Positions 27,781 to 36,976 of a DNA stretch of 64,000 nucleotides are shown in pieces; position 1 is the first letter of the stretch; every line of letters starts with the position of its first letter. Made by a program: the position numbers and the translations under genes. The notes under the pieces are model-generated. The model ran no database searches. It was not told the origin of the DNA and saw nothing but the letters and a program-made list of their open reading frames with translations. Source of the stretch: BD2-11 clade cluster bacterium bin43 (GTDB taxonomy: Bacteria > Gemmatimonadota > Gemmatimonadetes > Longimicrobiales > Gaopeijiaceae); assembly GCA_002238605.1 (NCBI GenBank), contig MPMR01000002.1:242333-306332 (forward strand), read 5' to 3'.

Positions 27781-30240
27781 CTAGCCCGGAAGGAGCCTCA
27801 GCCGGGAGATCGTGCGCGCCTCGACCTCGGACCGGTCGAGCGGCAGGCGCCACAGTTCGCCTCGCTGCCAGCGCTCCAGCTGGTCCCAGCTGTGGCGGTT
27901 GGCCGGCCGGCCGGACTGCCCTCCGGGGAGGATGAACACACCCCCGCGCCCCAGGTCTCCCAGGTCGACGATGGAGCGCTGGCTGGGTCCGGCGGTGACC
28001 TCGAACAGGGGGAGATTGCCCTCGAACGGGGCCGCGTCGACCGTGTAGTCGTCGCCCGCCCGCGGCAGATCGCGCCGGCCGAAGCCCAGCAGGCCGCCGA
28101 TCAGCGGCACCTCCTGGAAGGGATGCGAAATGCGCAGGAGGTGGACCTGCCCCCAGGGTCGGCCGCTGGCGCCGGCCGCTTCGAGGGCGGCCTGCCCGGC
28201 CAGAGCGTCGACGCCCGCCCCTCCGGCGTCGAGTCCCCGCCCGACCATGTACTGCGGGAAGTATCCCGACCCGCCGGTAGCCATGTGGAAACGCGCGCGC
28301 ATGCCGGTCCGCAGTGCCTCAGCCCAGGCATGGAAGAGCGTCGCCTCGGTGCTTTCCACCGTCGCCCGGCCGTCCCACGCGTCGAGCGCGCCCGCCAGGC
28401 TGTCCAGCCCCACCCGCCGGAAGGCCGCGCTCGCCCGGCCCCGGTAACGGGCGATGAAACCGCTCTGCACGTCCAGCTGGATGGTCCTCATCGACTCGGC
28501 GTCGTGATCGCCGCGCGCCTCGATTAACTCGGTGATGCGCTGGGCGCGGTAGGGATCCTCCCAGCGGTCCGGCGAGATCAACAGCGAGAGGGAGTCCCGG
28601 CTCTGGCGGTTGTTCGCCGTGGCGATGAAGCCCGAGGTCGGATTGAGCAGCCGGGGATTGCGCTCGTAGGGCAGCGTCCCGACCCAGTCGTGTTCTCCGG
28701 TCCAGCCGGGCACCGGCAGGAGCGGCGGTCGGCCGGAGCGGCGCAGGGGAACGGCGCCGGCGAGCTGGTAGCCGAAGTCGCCGGCGGTGTCGGCGAAAAC
28801 CACGTTCTGGTAGGGACTGGTGAAGTGCCCCAGCGCGGCGATCAGCTCCGACGCGGAGTTGGCGAGGTTCATCGCCAGGATCCCGTCGAAGGTGGTCGAC
28901 GGGTCGTGCGCACCCCAGCGGAAGGACAGGAGCTCGCCTCCCGGCACCGGATCCACCGCCGTCATGACGGGGCCGTGGCGGGTCTCGCGCACCAGCAGGC
29001 GCACAGGCTGGTCGCGGCCGCGCACCCGGATCGCTTCCTCGCGAACCCCGAAGGGCTCGCTGCCCTCGGGCGTCAGGTAGCGCGTGGTGTCGGCCGGATC
29101 CACACGTTCGATGAAGAAGTCGGAGTCGTCGACCATGGCGTTGGTGAAGCCCCATGCAACGCCGGCGGTGTGTCCCGCGATCACCCCGGGCGCGCCCGGC
29201 AGGCTCTGCCCGACGACATCCAGGCCGGGCGCGTGCAGCCCGATCAGGTACCAGATGTTGGGGTGGTCCAGGCCCAGGTGCATGTCGTTGGCGACGAGGG
29301 GCCTGCCGCTCCTTGTGCGGGACCCTCCGACGACCCAGGAGTTGGATGCCCGCACGATGCTCGCCGCCTCGAGCGCGGTGCGGGCCGCCGCGGGCATGCG
29401 CGCCGAAGCGACCAGGTCGGCGGAGACGGTGGGAGGCAGAGGGTTCCGCGACGCCGGCCGATCCGCGATCGACGCGTCAGGCTCCGTAATCGACGCATCA
29501 TTCGCCGAAGGCGCCGCGGGAGGCCCGGATCGCGACGCGCCGGTTGACGCCAGCGCCCCTGGAACGCCGGGACCATCCTGCAGAATCGTCACCCCCCAGT
29601 CGGGATAGGATGGCAGCAACTCCAGCACGGCCTCGTCCCCGGCGGCTGCGCGCGCGCTGGCAAGCGACATCGAGATGCCGTACTGGGACAGGTCCCAGGC
29701 CATGGTCTTCTCGACGGCGAGCGAGTGCTCGAGCGCCCAGGGTTCGAAGGTGGCGCGAACCAGGACGAACTCCGGTGGCAGCAGGCCGCGCCACTCGTCC
29801 ACGGCCGCGTTGACCCCGCGGGCGTACGCCTCCGCGAGCGCTCGCGTCCCGGTGCTGACAGCCGTCTCCTGCCCGGCCCGCGCGAGGCCCAGCGTGCGCA
29901 GAAACCGGTCGGCATCCAGGGTCTCCTCGCCGAATAGTTCGCTCAATCGTCCCTGGGCGACCCGCCGGAACATCTCCAGCTGCCAGAGGCGGTCGGTAGC
30001 GTGCAGATACCCCTGGGCGAAGACCGCATCGGCCAGCGAACCCGCCCACACGTGGGGCACGCCGAGGGAGTCGCGCAAGACCTCCACCGGCTGCTCCAGG
30101 CCCGGAAGCGCGAGTTCCCCGGACGCCGGCGCGGGACCGGTTGCCAGTCGCCTGACCCAGATCGCGCCCGCGAGCGAGGCGAGCAGAATCCCGACCAGCG
30201 TCCCGGGCAGGATCCTCCGGATCAGGCGGCCCTTGCTCAG
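27781..30240 (-). CDS. Penicillin-acylase-family Ntn hydrolase, secreted; CTG start
   Basis: Amidohydrolase of the S45 family (penicillin G acylase, cephalosporin acylase, quorum-signal acylases). 819 residues from CTG 30240. The catalytic chain would begin at Ser of ASNSWVVGGSRT (SNxW motif); RDSLGVPHVWAGS and FAQGYLHATDRLWQLEMFRR at the N terminus are family hallmarks. From CTG the product begins with a classic signal/anchor (SKGRLIRR, then ILPGTLVGILLASLAGAIW). The first standard start in frame, GTG 30087, would delete it. CTG shares CTGA with the upstream stop and has GGAGG at 30252-30248, seven bases away. Substrate unknown. Confidence 0.88.
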   Translation of the reverse strand: MSKGRLIRRILPGTLVGILLASLAGAIWVRRLATGPAPASGELALPGLEQPVEVLRDSLGVPHVWAGSLADAVFAQGYLHATDRLWQLEMFRRVAQGRLSELFGEETLDADRFLRTLGLARAGQETAVSTGTRALAEAYARGVNAAVDEWRGLLPPEFVLVRATFEPWALEHSLAVEKTMAWDLSQYGISMSLASARAAAGDEAVLELLPSYPDWGVTILQDGPGVPGALASTGASRSGPPAAPSANDASITEPDASIADRPASRNPLPPTVSADLVASARMPAAARTALEAASIVRASNSWVVGGSRTRSGRPLVANDMHLGLDHPNIWYLIGLHAPGLDVVGQSLPGAPGVIAGHTAGVAWGFTNAMVDDSDFFIERVDPADTTRYLTPEGSEPFGVREEAIRVRGRDQPVRLLVRETRHGPVMTAVDPVPGGELLSFRWGAHDPSTTFDGILAMNLANSASELIAALGHFTSPYQNVVFADTAGDFGYQLAGAVPLRRSGRPPLLPVPGWTGEHDWVGTLPYERNPRLLNPTSGFIATANNRQSRDSLSLLISPDRWEDPYRAQRITELIEARGDHDAESMRTIQLDVQSGFIARYRGRASAAFRRVGLDSLAGALDAWDGRATVESTEATLFHAWAEALRTGMRARFHMATGGSGYFPQYMVGRGLDAGGAGVDALAGQAALEAAGASGRPWGQVHLLRISHPFQEVPLIGGLLGFGRRDLPRAGDDYTVDAAPFEGNLPLFEVTAGPSQRSIVDLGDLGRGGVFILPGGQSGRPANRHSWDQLERWQRGELWRLPLDRSEVEARTISRLRLLPG

Positions 30241-31415
30241 CGCGACGCCTCCAGTGCCCGGTTGAAGTCGCGCTGCAGATCCCGGACATCCTCGAGCCCC
30301 ACCGAAACCCGAACGAACCCGTCGGGGATGCCTGCCTGCGTTCTCTCTGCCGGCGTCAGGCCGGTGTGAGAGGTGAAGCGCGGCTGTGATACAAGGGTCT
30401 CGACGCCGCCCAGGCTGGGAGCGACCCTGGCCACCTCCAGGCTTCGGCAGAAGGCGTCCGCACCCGCGCCCCCGCTCTCCAGCAAGAAGCCCACCATGCC
30501 GCCGAACCCGTCCAGCAGCTCCCCCGCCAGCGCGCGGTCGGGATGACTGGCGAGGCCGGGGTAGGAGACCCGCGAAACCTCCGGGCGGTTCTCCAGCCAG
30601 GCGGCGAGTTCCATCCCGCTCCGGTTGTGGCGCTCCATGCGCACGGACAGCGTCTTGATCCCGCGCTCCAGCAGCCAGGCCGCGTGGGGATCCAGCGCCG
30701 GCCCGTAGAGCACCAGCATGCGCTGCACGCGCTCGATCAGCTCACGGCTGCCGGAGACCACGCCCGCGATCAGGTCGGAATGACCTCCGAGGTACTTGGT
30801 CGCGCTGTGGATGACGACATCCACGCCGAGGCGGGCCGGCCTGAGGTTGATGGGCGAAGCGAAGGTGGCGTCCATCATGGTGACCGCCCCGGCTTCGCGC
30901 GCGAGCCGAACCGGGATGCGGGGATCGAAGACCCGCATCACGGGATTGGTCGGGGTCTCCACGAAGAGGATGCGGGTGTTGTCCCGCATCGCGGACTCCC
31001 AGGCACAGCCCTCGTCCGGATCGACGAAGGTCGTGGTCACGCCCCGGTGCGGCATCTCCTCGGCAAGCAACGTGCCGGTGGCGCCGTAGAGGTGCTTCGA
31101 GGCCACGACGTGGTCGCCGGCACGGGTGACGGCGAGGACGGCGAGCGCGGTGGCCGCCATCCCGCTCGCGACGGCCAGCGACGCTTCCGTGCCCTCCAGC
31201 GCCGCCAGCTTTTCGGCCACCGCGACCTGGTTCGGGTTGTTCCCGTAGCGGGAGTAGCGCAGCTCGGGCGCATCGCCGGGCGCGTTCCAGAAGAAAGTGG
31301 AGCTCTGGACCACGGGAAGCACGACGGGCTCGCCGGGGCGCGGCTCGGGGCCCCCGGCGTGGACGCCCAGCGTACCCGGACCCCACGCCTCCCGTGACTC
31401 CGGGGAATCGTTCAT
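30237..31415 (-). CDS. Cys/Met-metabolism PLP enzyme (cystathionine gamma-synthase-like)
   Basis: Gamma-family PLP enzyme, 392 residues from ATG 31415, chosen because GGAGGAG lies just upstream; TTG 31427 is the longer alternative. Motifs: GTLGVHAGG, RYSRYGNNPNQVAVAEKLAALEGTE, VASGMAATALAV, the lysine in HSATKYLGGHSDLIAG and SLGGVETLVSQP. The YSRYGNNPN form and low similarity to the paralogue at 5306 suggest a distinct substrate. Its stop overlaps the CTG start of the penicillin acylase gene. Confidence 0.9.
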   Translation of the reverse strand: MNDSPESREAWGPGTLGVHAGGPEPRPGEPVVLPVVQSSTFFWNAPGDAPELRYSRYGNNPNQVAVAEKLAALEGTEASLAVASGMAATALAVLAVTRAGDHVVASKHLYGATGTLLAEEMPHRGVTTTFVDPDEGCAWESAMRDNTRILFVETPTNPVMRVFDPRIPVRLAREAGAVTMMDATFASPINLRPARLGVDVVIHSATKYLGGHSDLIAGVVSGSRELIERVQRMLVLYGPALDPHAAWLLERGIKTLSVRMERHNRSGMELAAWLENRPEVSRVSYPGLASHPDRALAGELLDGFGGMVGFLLESGGAGADAFCRSLEVARVAPSLGGVETLVSQPRFTSHTGLTPAERTQAGIPDGFVRVSVGLEDVRDLQRDFNRALEASR

Positions 31416-31526
31416 CGTCTCCTCCAAACCGGGTGATTCAGCCCCGCGAGACCACCCGTCTCACGAGACGCTCGGCTCCAAATCCACTCCTCATGCCATT
31501 AGGCTTCTCATGCCGCAGGCCTCCCC

Positions 31527-32114
31527 TCATCCCATCAGACTCCTCATCAGATTGCTCAGCGCCAGGTAGTCTCCGGACTCGGGCCGCTGGAAGGCAAGTC
31601 CGCGCCGGACCAGCGATTCCAGAGTCGTGCGATCGACCTCGTCCGGAAGTTGCGCCGGGACCTCTCCCCGTGAAAGGGCGCCCCGCTCCTCCAGCGAACG
31701 CCAGACCCGGGCATCGGCGTCGCTCCGAACGCCCACCAGCCGGCACCGCCCCCCCGGGGGTTCCGCCACGGCGGCAAGCCGATGGCGTTCGAGAACGGCC
31801 TGGATCGGTTCCAGGTGCAGGTCGCTCACGCCGCGAAAGATGAAGAAGGCGCGCGTGGCTTCCTCCGGCGGCTGGTAGTGCAGAAGGAGCTTCGCCACGA
31901 CCTCGTCCGCGCACGAGAAATCCAGCACGTGAACCTCCGAGAAGTCGATGACCGAGAGCGCCATCTCTCCCGCGCTCGCGAGCTGGCTCTCAATGGCCAT
32001 CCGCACCGCGCGCCCCGTGGGCCGGGTCACCAGGTGCGCGTAGAGCGACGCCACCTGCCGCTCAACCAGGCGACGGAGGTCGATCGCCACCGGATCGACG
32101 CCGAATCCGTTCAT
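31527..32114 (-). CDS. STAS-like (DUF4325-type) protein
   Basis: 195-residue protein; the centre MALSVIDFSEVHVLDFSCADEVVAKLLL matches the strand-helix core of STAS-like DUF4325 domains, which bind or accompany HATPase anti-sigma-type kinases. The C-terminal ~80 residues (RVWRSLEERGALSRGE... VDRTTLESLVRRGLAF) look like a winged-helix-type segment. Starts at ATG 32114 in an ATGA overlap with the upstream STAS-HATPase gene, so the two products are made together. A partner-switch role is inference; no sigma factor is adjacent. Confidence 0.65.
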   Translation of the reverse strand: MNGFGVDPVAIDLRRLVERQVASLYAHLVTRPTGRAVRMAIESQLASAGEMALSVIDFSEVHVLDFSCADEVVAKLLLHYQPPEEATRAFFIFRGVSDLHLEPIQAVLERHRLAAVAEPPGGRCRLVGVRSDADARVWRSLEERGALSRGEVPAQLPDEVDRTTLESLVRRGLAFQRPESGDYLALSNLMRSLMG

Positions 32115-33037
32115 GAATCCGGCCCCGGGTCCGTCATGCGGCTCTTCTCCTTGCCCCGCTCTTTCGCGGGCAGAACGATGTTGATCTGGGCGCCCGGAAA
32201 GCGGGCCAGCCCCTGCTCCAGCGCGGGGGTGTCGTCCCAGTCCGGCACGTCGGCGATGCGCGCGGTGCCGCTACGGATGGAGATGAGCCCATCCCAGCGC
32301 CGCACCTGCCTGCGGATCTGCTGAATACCCTGGCCCCTGCCGGAGTCCTGAAAGCGGGTGACGCCGTGCAGGAAGGCTGCCTCCAGCGCCGTGCCGTCCC
32401 CCCATCGCTTTCCGTAGCCGCCGGCGTGCTCCGCGGCCAGCGATTCGCGGAAGCCGCGCCCCAGGTCGGACACGGCGATCACCAGCATCCAGCGCTCCCG
32501 GCGCTTCGCCCAGTAGTAGGCCTGCGCGGCCACCCATCCCGGGGCCTCCGCGTGTTCGATGATGTTCTGGCATACCTCCGAGAGCACGACCGAGAACTGG
32601 ACGACCGTCACCAGCGGGTATCCCAGAGTGCGGGTGAGGATGGTCCCCGCGCGCGACTGTACGCGATCCACGACGGCATGCACATCGCTGTTGGTGGTCA
32701 CCGGAGTGATCTCGAGCAGCACGTCGGAGCTCGCGGCGAACTCGCGCGGACGCCGGGCCTGCATCGAGAAGAAGCGCCGAGCCTGTTCGAAGAAGCGGAT
32801 GCGCGCCAGGTATCCGAGAACCTTCGTCTGCCGGGGAAGCCGCAGATGGGGCGCCTGCCCCAGCCTGCGCTTCAGGAGCGCGCCCGCGCTCAGGAGGCCG
32901 ACAAGGCCCTGCGGGTCGACGAAGCGAAGATAGCCCGCGTCGAAGAGCGCCTTGCCTTCGGCGACCTGGGCGCATTGCTGGAAGACGCTGTCGACGGTGG
33001 AGTAGTCCAGCGATGAGGGCACGCGGATTACATGCAC
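32111..33037 (-). CDS. STAS plus HATPase fusion protein (partner-switch regulator)
   Basis: 308 residues. The N-terminal ~100 form a STAS-like fold (VPSSLDYSTVDSVFQQC, ALFDAGYLRFVDPQGLVGLLSAGALL). The C-terminal part is an RsbW/SpoIIAB-type HATPase with N-box VLSEVCQNIIEHAE, G1 box VSDLGRGF and G2 box DSGRGQGIQQIRRQV. Start is GTG 33037 with GGAG eight bases upstream. Having both an antagonist-like and a kinase-like domain in one chain is unusual; it is coupled to a separate STAS-like protein. Likely regulates something through protein binding; target unknown. Confidence 0.7.
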   Translation of the reverse strand: MHVIRVPSSLDYSTVDSVFQQCAQVAEGKALFDAGYLRFVDPQGLVGLLSAGALLKRRLGQAPHLRLPRQTKVLGYLARIRFFEQARRFFSMQARRPREFAASSDVLLEITPVTTNSDVHAVVDRVQSRAGTILTRTLGYPLVTVVQFSVVLSEVCQNIIEHAEAPGWVAAQAYYWAKRRERWMLVIAVSDLGRGFRESLAAEHAGGYGKRWGDGTALEAAFLHGVTRFQDSGRGQGIQQIRRQVRRWDGLISIRSGTARIADVPDWDDTPALEQGLARFPGAQINIVLPAKERGKEKSRMTDPGPDS

Positions 33038-33086
33038 CCGGCGAACTCCGGAGTTGGCGCGGCGGGAGGGGCGGGGACGGCGTGGC

Positions 33087-34106
33087 TCATCCGCGGGCGA
33101 TCCGCCCCTTGAGGTGGAGGTGCAGGCCGCGCGCGCCGCGGTGTTCGACGTTTCGGGCAGCCATGGAGTTGGCGGTGACGATCGCCCGCTCGAGGCGGTC
33201 GCCGTCCAGCAGGCGAGCGAAAAAGGTAGCGCCCCATACGTCCCCGCAGCCAGTCACATCCCCCTGGCGCGGGCCTCCCGGGATGTCGAACCGCCGGGTC
33301 GTGGCGGGGGCGGCGGTGGCCACCTGTCCGCGCATCGCGTGCCAGGTCGAGGTGTCGGGCGAGAAATCCGGCGCTGCGACATATGCCGCCCCGCGCGCGC
33401 CCATCGTGACGGCGATCAGCTTCAGGTCCGGCCCGACCACGTGCGCCGCCAGCCGCCACGGGTCACCCGCTTCCCGGCCCAGCAGTGCGAATTCGTCGTC
33501 GTTCATCTGCACCGCGTCGAAGCAGCGCAGCCAGGAGTCCCACAGCGGCAGCGGGCGCGGCTCGCGTTCGCCGTGCCGCCCGATCCCCAGGAAGAGGGAG
33601 TGGAGGTCGGCATAGATCGGGCCATCGAACGCTTCACGCAGCAGCTGTGCGGTCTCGAGCTCCATCTCGAATCCGGAGATGAAGTTGACGTAGAGGGCGT
33701 CGCATTCGCCGGCGAGCGGCCAGCACTCCTCCCAGCTCCATGCCGGCACGCCCCCGGAGAGGCGCTCGCAGCGACGCTCGTCGTCCTGGTAGCGGAGTTC
33801 CACCCGGTTGTTGGGTTCGGGGACGACACGAACGGCCCGGTGCGGGTTCACGCGGGGGATCTCGCCCAGGAACCGGAGCGCGGGCTCGGCGAGGTCCCGG
33901 CCCACCTTGAGGATGGGGACGATGCGCCAGTGCCGCGGCAGCGACGCGGCCAGGGCCTCCAGGGCGTAACTCACCCCGCCCCACTCCTCCACGGGATGAC
34001 CGCGACCGTCGCGCAGATGGATGGTGTCCCAGACAAGCGTGCCGACCACGCCGAGGAGGGGCCGGCGTGCCCGGGAATGGGGCCGTCGGGGGCGCCGCTC
34101 AACCAC
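33087..34106 (-). CDS. PfkB-family carbohydrate kinase
   Basis: 339-residue ribokinase-superfamily sugar kinase. The C-terminal PfkB signature with the catalytic Asp is DVTGCGDVWGATFFARLL, with the N-terminal VVGTLVWDTIHL and EEWGGVSYALEALAA (substrate-binding Gly-Gly) blocks also present. The substrate is not evident. Start GTG 34106 overlaps the ROK kinase stop by eight bases, so two sugar kinases of different families are coupled. Confidence 0.85.
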   Translation of the reverse strand: MVERRPRRPHSRARRPLLGVVGTLVWDTIHLRDGRGHPVEEWGGVSYALEALAASLPRHWRIVPILKVGRDLAEPALRFLGEIPRVNPHRAVRVVPEPNNRVELRYQDDERRCERLSGGVPAWSWEECWPLAGECDALYVNFISGFEMELETAQLLREAFDGPIYADLHSLFLGIGRHGEREPRPLPLWDSWLRCFDAVQMNDDEFALLGREAGDPWRLAAHVVGPDLKLIAVTMGARGAAYVAAPDFSPDTSTWHAMRGQVATAAPATTRRFDIPGGPRQGDVTGCGDVWGATFFARLLDGDRLERAIVTANSMAARNVEHRGARGLHLHLKGRIARG

Positions 34107-35094
34107 GGGCCGGACCGGTCCGCAGGCGGAACACCCCCGCCGCCCCCACCACCCCCGCGGTCCCCGGGAGCGCTCCCGGCACCACCGTGCAGGCGTCCAG
34201 GGCCGAGCGGAAGCGGGGGCGGCCGAGCTCCGCGGCGAGAGGGCCGAAGAACAGGTCGCCGGCCGCGGCGACCCCGCCCATCACCACCACCGCGTCCGGA
34301 GCGAGCAGGTTGACCGCGCTGGTGATCCCGGCCGCGAGCATGCGTGCCGCGCGCGCCAGCACGCCGGTCGCGTAGGCGTCCCCCCCAACCGCCGCCTCGT
34401 GCACGGTGGCCGCGGTGATGCGGCCCAGGTCCCCCGCCACCAGGTTCGGCAGCGTCGACCGCGTCCCCCCGGCCAGCCCCTCGACCGCGGTGCGCGCGAT
34501 CCCGGGCCCGGAAGCATAGGCTTCGAGGCACCCCCGGCCCCCGCAGGTGCAGCGGCGGCCCCCGAACTCCACCGTCATGTGCCCGATCTCCCCGGCGGTG
34601 CCCGTGGCCCCCGCGAAGGGCCGTCCGTCCATCACGACCCCGCCGCCGACGCCCGTGCCCAGGGTGATCCCCAGTACCGACCGGAAGCCGCGTCCCGCCC
34701 CCTGCCACCACTCCCCGTAGGCGGCGCAGTTGGCGTCGTTTTCCACGACGGCCGGCAGATCGGTCGCAGCCTCGACGCGGTCGCGCAGCGGAAGCCCGAA
34801 CCACCCCAGGTTGTGCGACTCCAGTACGATCCCGCGGGCGCGGTCGAGCGATCCGGGCGCCGCGACCCCCACGCCGGCGACCGCGGCGTCCGGGCCCTCC
34901 GCGCGCGCAAGCTCGTCGACGGCCGCGCGGATCATCCCGCACACCCGGGCGACCACCTCCTCCCCGCCCCGCCCCTCCGGCGTATCACCCGTCCGGAGCG
35001 CGCGCGGGCGGCCGCCCGCCGCCGGAACCATGCCCACCGACAGGGTGGTCCCGCCGATGTCGACGCCCGCGATCCACTTCGCCATCAGAGCCAT
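34099..35094 (-). CDS. ROK-family sugar kinase (glucokinase-like)
   Basis: 331 residues of the ROK (repressor/ORF/kinase) family without a DNA-binding domain, so probably a glucokinase or related hexose kinase. ATP-binding GVDIGGTTLSVGMVP, the active-site region VVENDANCAAYGEWW, ITLGTGVGGGVVMDG and the ROK zinc motif GRRCTCGGRGCLEAYASG are all visible. ATG 35094 or 35085 could be the start. Followed by the PfkB gene. Confidence 0.9.
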   Translation of the reverse strand: MALMAKWIAGVDIGGTTLSVGMVPAAGGRPRALRTGDTPEGRGGEEVVARVCGMIRAAVDELARAEGPDAAVAGVGVAAPGSLDRARGIVLESHNLGWFGLPLRDRVEAATDLPAVVENDANCAAYGEWWQGAGRGFRSVLGITLGTGVGGGVVMDGRPFAGATGTAGEIGHMTVEFGGRRCTCGGRGCLEAYASGPGIARTAVEGLAGGTRSTLPNLVAGDLGRITAATVHEAAVGGDAYATGVLARAARMLAAGITSAVNLLAPDAVVVMGGVAAAGDLFFGPLAAELGRPRFRSALDACTVVPGALPGTAGVVGAAGVFRLRTGPARG

Positions 35095-35167
35095 CCCATG
35101 AGATCCACCGGACCGTCACGACGCGCCCGGCGAAGCATCACCGGTTACGACTGTTATCTACTGACAT

Positions 35168-36967
35168 TTACTGTTCAATCGACAGCACGGCCAGAAACGC
35201 CTCCTGCGGGATCTCCACCGATCCCACCTGCTTCATCCGCTTCTTCCCCTCCTTCTGCCGCTCGAGCAGCTTGCGCTTGCGGGTGATGTCCCCGCCGTAG
35301 CATTTGGCGGTCACCGCCTTGCGCAGGGCCTTCACGTTGGTGCGCGCCACGATCTTCGATCCGATCGCCGCCTGCAGCGCCACCTGGAACTGCTGGCGCG
35401 GAATGAGCTCCTTCAGCTTGCGCACCAGGTCGCGCCCGTAGATCTGCGCGCGGTCGTGATGGATGATGACGCTGAAGGCGTCCACGGAATCGCCGTTCAC
35501 CAGCACATCCAGCTTCACCAGGTTCTCGGGCCGGTACTCCGCGAAGTCGTAGTCGAGCGCCGCGTAGCCGCGCGTGCTCCCCTTGAGGCGGTCGTAGAAG
35601 TCCAGCACGATCTCGGCCAGGGGCAGCTCGAAGTCCATCTCCACGCGCCGGGGATCCAGGTACCGCATCCCCTTGAAGGTCCCGCGCCGATCGTGGCAGA
35701 GCTTCTGCACGTTGCCGATGTACTCGGCGGGAGACACGATGTGCGCGTGAACCCAGGGCTCGGCGACCGACTTCAGCTTGCCGCGGCCGGGCAGGCGGGT
35801 GGGGTTCTCGATCGCCAGCTCGCTGCCGTCGGTGAGCGTGATGTGATACTCGACGTTGGGCACGGTGGTGATCAGGCTCACGCCGAACTCGCGGTCCAGC
35901 CGTTCCTGGACGATCTCCATGTGGAGCAGCCCCAGGAAGCCGCAGCGGAAGCCGAATCCAAGCGCCGCCGATGTCTCGGGCTGATAGTGCAGGCTTCCGT
36001 CGTTCAGCCTGAGCCGGTCGAGGGCATCGCGCAGGGATTCGTAGTCGTCGGCGTTGCTCGGATAGAGCCCCGCGAACACCATGGGACGCACCTCCTTGTA
36101 CCCCGGCAGCAGCTCCTCCGCCCTGCGGGCGGCATCGACGACAGTATCGCCCACCCGCGTGTGCGAGACGGACTTGATGGCCGCGACCAGGTACCCGACC
36201 TCTCCCGGGTGGAGGGCGTCGCGGCGCACGCGCGCCAGCCGCGTATAGCCCACCTCGGTCACCTCGTAGGTGGCGCCTACGGTGCCGAAGCCGATGTCCA
36301 TCCCCGGGCGCAGCACCCCGTCCATCACCCGGACGCTCGGGACCGCGCCCAGATACTGGTCGTAGTAGGAGTCGAAGATGAGCGCGCGCAGGGGCGCCTC
36401 CGGATCTCCCTCCGGAGTGGGCACCCGTTCGATGACCGCTTCCAGGATCTCCGCGGCTCCGGTGCCCTCCTTGGCGCTCGCGAACAGCACCTCGGAGGGA
36501 TCGACCCCCAGGAGGTCCGCGAGCTCGTCGCGGCGGCGCTCCGGCTCCGCGCCGGGAAGATCGATCTTGTTGATCACGGGGATCACTTCCAGGTCCGCGT
36601 CCAGCGCCAGGAACAGGTTCGAGATGGTCTGGGCCTGGATGCCCTGGCTGGCGTCGACGACGAGGATGGCGCCCTCGCAGGCCGCGAGGGAGCGTGACAC
36701 CTCGTAGGTGAAGTCGACGTGTCCGGGGGTGTCGATCAGGTTCAGCTGATAGCGCTCGCCGTCCCGCGCCGTGTAGTCCATGCGCACGGCGTGCAGCTTG
36801 ATGGTGATGCCCCGTTCGCGCTCCAGCTCGTTGGAGTCGAGCACCTGGGCACGCATCTGGCGGGGGTCGAGCGTGCCGGTGAGCTCGAGAAGACGATCCG
36901 CGAGCGTCGACTTGCCGTGGTCGATGTGCGCGACGATGCAGAAGTTGCGGATGCGGTCAAGCTGCAC
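35168..36967 (-). CDS. lepA: Elongation factor 4 (LepA)
   Basis: Ribosome-associated translational GTPase of 599 residues, normal for LepA. G1 [17 protein letters not shown]2/G3 [11 protein letters not shown] and [13 protein letters not shown]4 [10 protein letters not shown], then domains II-V and the LepA-specific C-terminal region ([44 protein letters not shown]). GTG start with AGGGGGAG just upstream. Nine bases downstream of the threonine aldolase gene. Confidence 0.98.
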   Translation of the reverse strand: MQLDRIRNFCIVAHIDHGKSTLADRLLELTGTLDPRQMRAQVLDSNELERERGITIKLHAVRMDYTARDGERYQLNLIDTPGHVDFTYEVSRSLAACEGAILVVDASQGIQAQTISNLFLALDADLEVIPVINKIDLPGAEPERRRDELADLLGVDPSEVLFASAKEGTGAAEILEAVIERVPTPEGDPEAPLRALIFDSYYDQYLGAVPSVRVMDGVLRPGMDIGFGTVGATYEVTEVGYTRLARVRRDALHPGEVGYLVAAIKSVSHTRVGDTVVDAARRAEELLPGYKEVRPMVFAGLYPSNADDYESLRDALDRLRLNDGSLHYQPETSAALGFGFRCGFLGLLHMEIVQERLDREFGVSLITTVPNVEYHITLTDGSELAIENPTRLPGRGKLKSVAEPWVHAHIVSPAEYIGNVQKLCHDRRGTFKGMRYLDPRRVEMDFELPLAEIVLDFYDRLKGSTRGYAALDYDFAEYRPENLVKLDVLVNGDSVDAFSVIIHHDRAQIYGRDLVRKLKELIPRQQFQVALQAAIGSKIVARTNVKALRKAVTAKCYGGDITRKRKLLERQKEGKKRMKQVGSVEIPQEAFLAVLSIEQ

Positions 36968-36976
36968 GGCTCCCCC

